DNA from: an uncultured Alphaproteobacteria bacterium
GTDB taxonomy: Bacteria; Pseudomonadota; Alphaproteobacteria; RF32; CAG-239
Direction of reading: 5' to 3'
Length of the DNA stretch: 32,549 nucleotides
NCBI GenBank assembly: GCA_944392325.1
Contig: CALXWI010000015.1
Coordinates: 1-32,549 of the forward strand
Shown here one piece after another: positions 31,580-32,549 of the stretch; position 1 is the stretch's first letter; each line of letters begins with the position of its first letter. The position numbers and the translations under genes are program-made. The notes beneath the pieces are model-generated. The model was given only the letters and a program-made list of their open reading frames with translations. It was not told the DNA's origin and did not search any database.

Positions 31580-31640
31580 AAAAAGCTCTCAGCAGTGATC
31601 TGTCCAACTTTCGGGGGACAGATCACAGAGGGCCTTTTTT
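31577..31640. terminator. Long bidirectional terminator between the YqaA gene and infA
   Basis: A perfect 11-bp stem, GTGATCTGTCC (31595-31605) with GGACAGATCAC (31616-31626), encloses a 10-base loop. Below it the A-run plus GCTCTC and GAGGGCC plus T-run pair imperfectly, giving a two-tier hairpin of about 64 bases. It serves both convergent genes. Confidence 0.85.
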
Positions 31641-31650
31641 ATGGTTTAGA

Positions 31651-31872
31651 TTAATCTTTATGGCGGAAGGTAATGCGCCCTTTGGTCAGGTCATAAGGGG
31701 TCATCTCAATATCAACTTTATCACCAACCATTACGCGGATGCGGAACTTACGCATTTTGCCTGCGGTGTGAGCCAAAATCTCAACCCCGTTCTCAAGCCG
31801 GACGCGAAACATGGCATTAGGCAGCTTTTCGATTACTTCGCCGGTAAGTTCAAGAAGTTCTTCTTTACTCAT
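31651..31872 (-). CDS. infA: Translation initiation factor IF-1
   Basis: IF-1 binds the ribosomal A site during initiation. The 73-residue protein has the complete S1-like OB fold: [29 protein letters not shown], then [38 protein letters not shown], diagnostic of IF-1. Length is standard. AAGGA lies 8 bases before the ATG. It is a single gene, convergent with the YqaA gene. Confidence 0.98.
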   Translation of the reverse strand: MSKEELLELTGEVIEKLPNAMFRVRLENGVEILAHTAGKMRKFRIRVMVGDKVDIEMTPYDLTKGRITFRHKD

Positions 31873-31915
31873 AAAATATTCCTTATTTGATTAAACTTTT
31901 GATTATTTGTCTTTG

Positions 31916-31944
31916 TATATAAACCATAATTTTTTTTTATGCAA
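31916..31944 (-). promoter_or_regulatory. Candidate promoter of infA
   Basis: On the minus strand TTGCAT (complement of 31939-31944) and TATATA (complement of 31916-31921) are separated by 17 bases, with an A/T tract between. The consensus matches are modest (three and four of six). Confidence 0.35.
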
Positions 31945-32070
31945 TGAAAATTTGTTAAAATCTGTCCGAAAAAGGGGAAAAATAAATCACGAAAGCCGGC
32001 GGCGTTAGCCTTTATTTAATAAAAATATTGTAGATTGAGGCCATAAAAAAACAAAGAACGGTGCGTTATT

Positions 32071-32283
32071 ATGGAAAAACAAAAGAATTTTGAAGAAGTA
32101 ACCGCAGCATTGGCGGCGTGGGATGATCGCGATGTGGCTTTTATTAAGGCTGATGTGCAAAACGGCCGCGATATGTGGATGATTTGTGCTGCAGATGGTA
32201 CCAAGTTGGCCTCCACCGACAATAGGGATTATGCCTTTGTGGTGGCTAAGCAGAATAATTTGACGCCCAAAAGTGTACATTAG
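32071..32283 (+). CDS. DUF1150 family protein
   Basis: The 70-residue protein resembles DUF1150, a small alphaproteobacterial family often found near small heat-shock genes. It has VAFIKADVQNGRDMWMICAADGTKLASTDNRDYAFVVAKQNNLTPKSVH. The family pattern is Y-V-K-P...I-HAADGT..A...R..A...A.Q..LEPVSVH. It has no known catalytic residues. No clear Shine-Dalgarno sequence precedes the ATG at 32071. No Hsp20 gene is visible; a cold-shock gene follows instead. Function unknown. Confidence 0.78.
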   Translation: MEKQKNFEEVTAALAAWDDRDVAFIKADVQNGRDMWMICAADGTKLASTDNRDYAFVVAKQNNLTPKSVH

Positions 32284-32406
32284 ATATTAGTTTATTATCC
32301 TCTACTAAAGTATAGCCTAGTTTTGAGGTATTCGGCGGTTTATATATTAGCTGTATTAAACGGACTATTATGGTATTAATGTCTTTTTGTTACAGGAGTT
32401 GGCCGA

Positions 32407-32549
32407 ATGTATACCGGTGTAGTTAAAAATTTTGATGTTAAGCTTGGTTTTGGTTATATTACGATGGATAAGAACCAGACAGATGTATTTGTGCATGCAA
32501 CGGCTTTTGACCAATCCAAAATCAGGGCTCTTCACCCAGGGCAGATAGT
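32407..32549 (+). CDS. Cold-shock protein, 3' end cut by window edge
   Basis: The first 47 residues are visible: MYTGVVKNFDVKLGFGYIT, then DVFVHATAFDQ and LHPGQI. The RNA-binding motifs RNP1 (KLGFGYI) and RNP2 (VFVHAT) of the cold-shock domain are clear, with lysine and leucine replacing the usual K-G pair in KGFGFI. Such proteins bind single-stranded RNA and DNA and act as RNA chaperones. AGGAG lies 8 bases before the ATG at 32407. The upstream 120 bases may be a leader, as is common for these genes. The C-terminal part is outside the window. Confidence 0.93.
   Translation, partial: MYTGVVKNFDVKLGFGYITMDKNQTDVFVHATAFDQSKIRALHPGQI

Overview
The window looks like the chromosome of an uncultured, host-associated alphaproteobacterium of moderately low GC (about 40% by eye). 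Three blocks point there. The first is miaB-phoH-ybeY-corC-lnt followed by an XRE regulator and trmB, an order typical of Alphaproteobacteria. The second is yggT-DUF167-folD. The third is infA followed by a DUF1150 protein, a family I know from alphaproteobacteria. The Cys-rich secreted protein and low GC resemble the gut RF32/CAG-239-type lineages, but that placement is inference.

Layout. 1-1640: a divergent gene start at the left edge, then a prepilin-peptidase-like membrane protease and a six-helix voltage-gated channel. 1696-2202: an orphan gene on the minus strand. 2379-4382: groES-groEL with a possible heat-shock promoter. 4451-14902: a nine-gene minus-strand glycan operon, transcribed rfbF, SDR reductase, rfbG, FAD oxidoreductase, then five glycosyltransferases (DUF616, tandem GT8, GT8, DUF4422, GT2). 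The sugar-nucleotide genes come first. The transferase genes are more AT-rich and look separately acquired.

14903-18077 is a mixed accessory stretch. It holds the operon promoter, GC-rich hairpin repeats, a tRNA-Gly(GCC) whose 3' end and terminator are duplicated 185 bp away, a degenerate M16-like protein, a DUF486 membrane protein, and a long structured leader. The leader feeds a secreted, cysteine-rich DUF1566-like protein (18078-19058). 19118-21087: an ASCH/YrbL pair on the minus strand and an EEP-family phosphodiesterase on the plus strand.

21084-27775 is the conserved minus-strand housekeeping block: trmB, XRE regulator, lnt, corC, ybeY, phoH, miaB. 27972-31579 is a plus-strand run: TerB-like protein, an unknown 339-residue protein, YggT, DUF167, folD and a YqaA/DedA protein. 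It meets infA (minus strand) at a strong shared hairpin. The right edge carries a DUF1150 protein and the first 143 bases of a cold-shock protein gene.

The best candidates for something new are: (i) the glycan operon, which pairs CDP-6-deoxyhexose synthesis with a UDP-galactopyranose-mutase-like flavoprotein, and whose transferases of different families share a basic C-terminal tail; (ii) the roughly 200-base structured leader before the Cys-rich secreted protein; and (iii) the mosaic tRNA-Gly locus with dispersed hairpin repeats.
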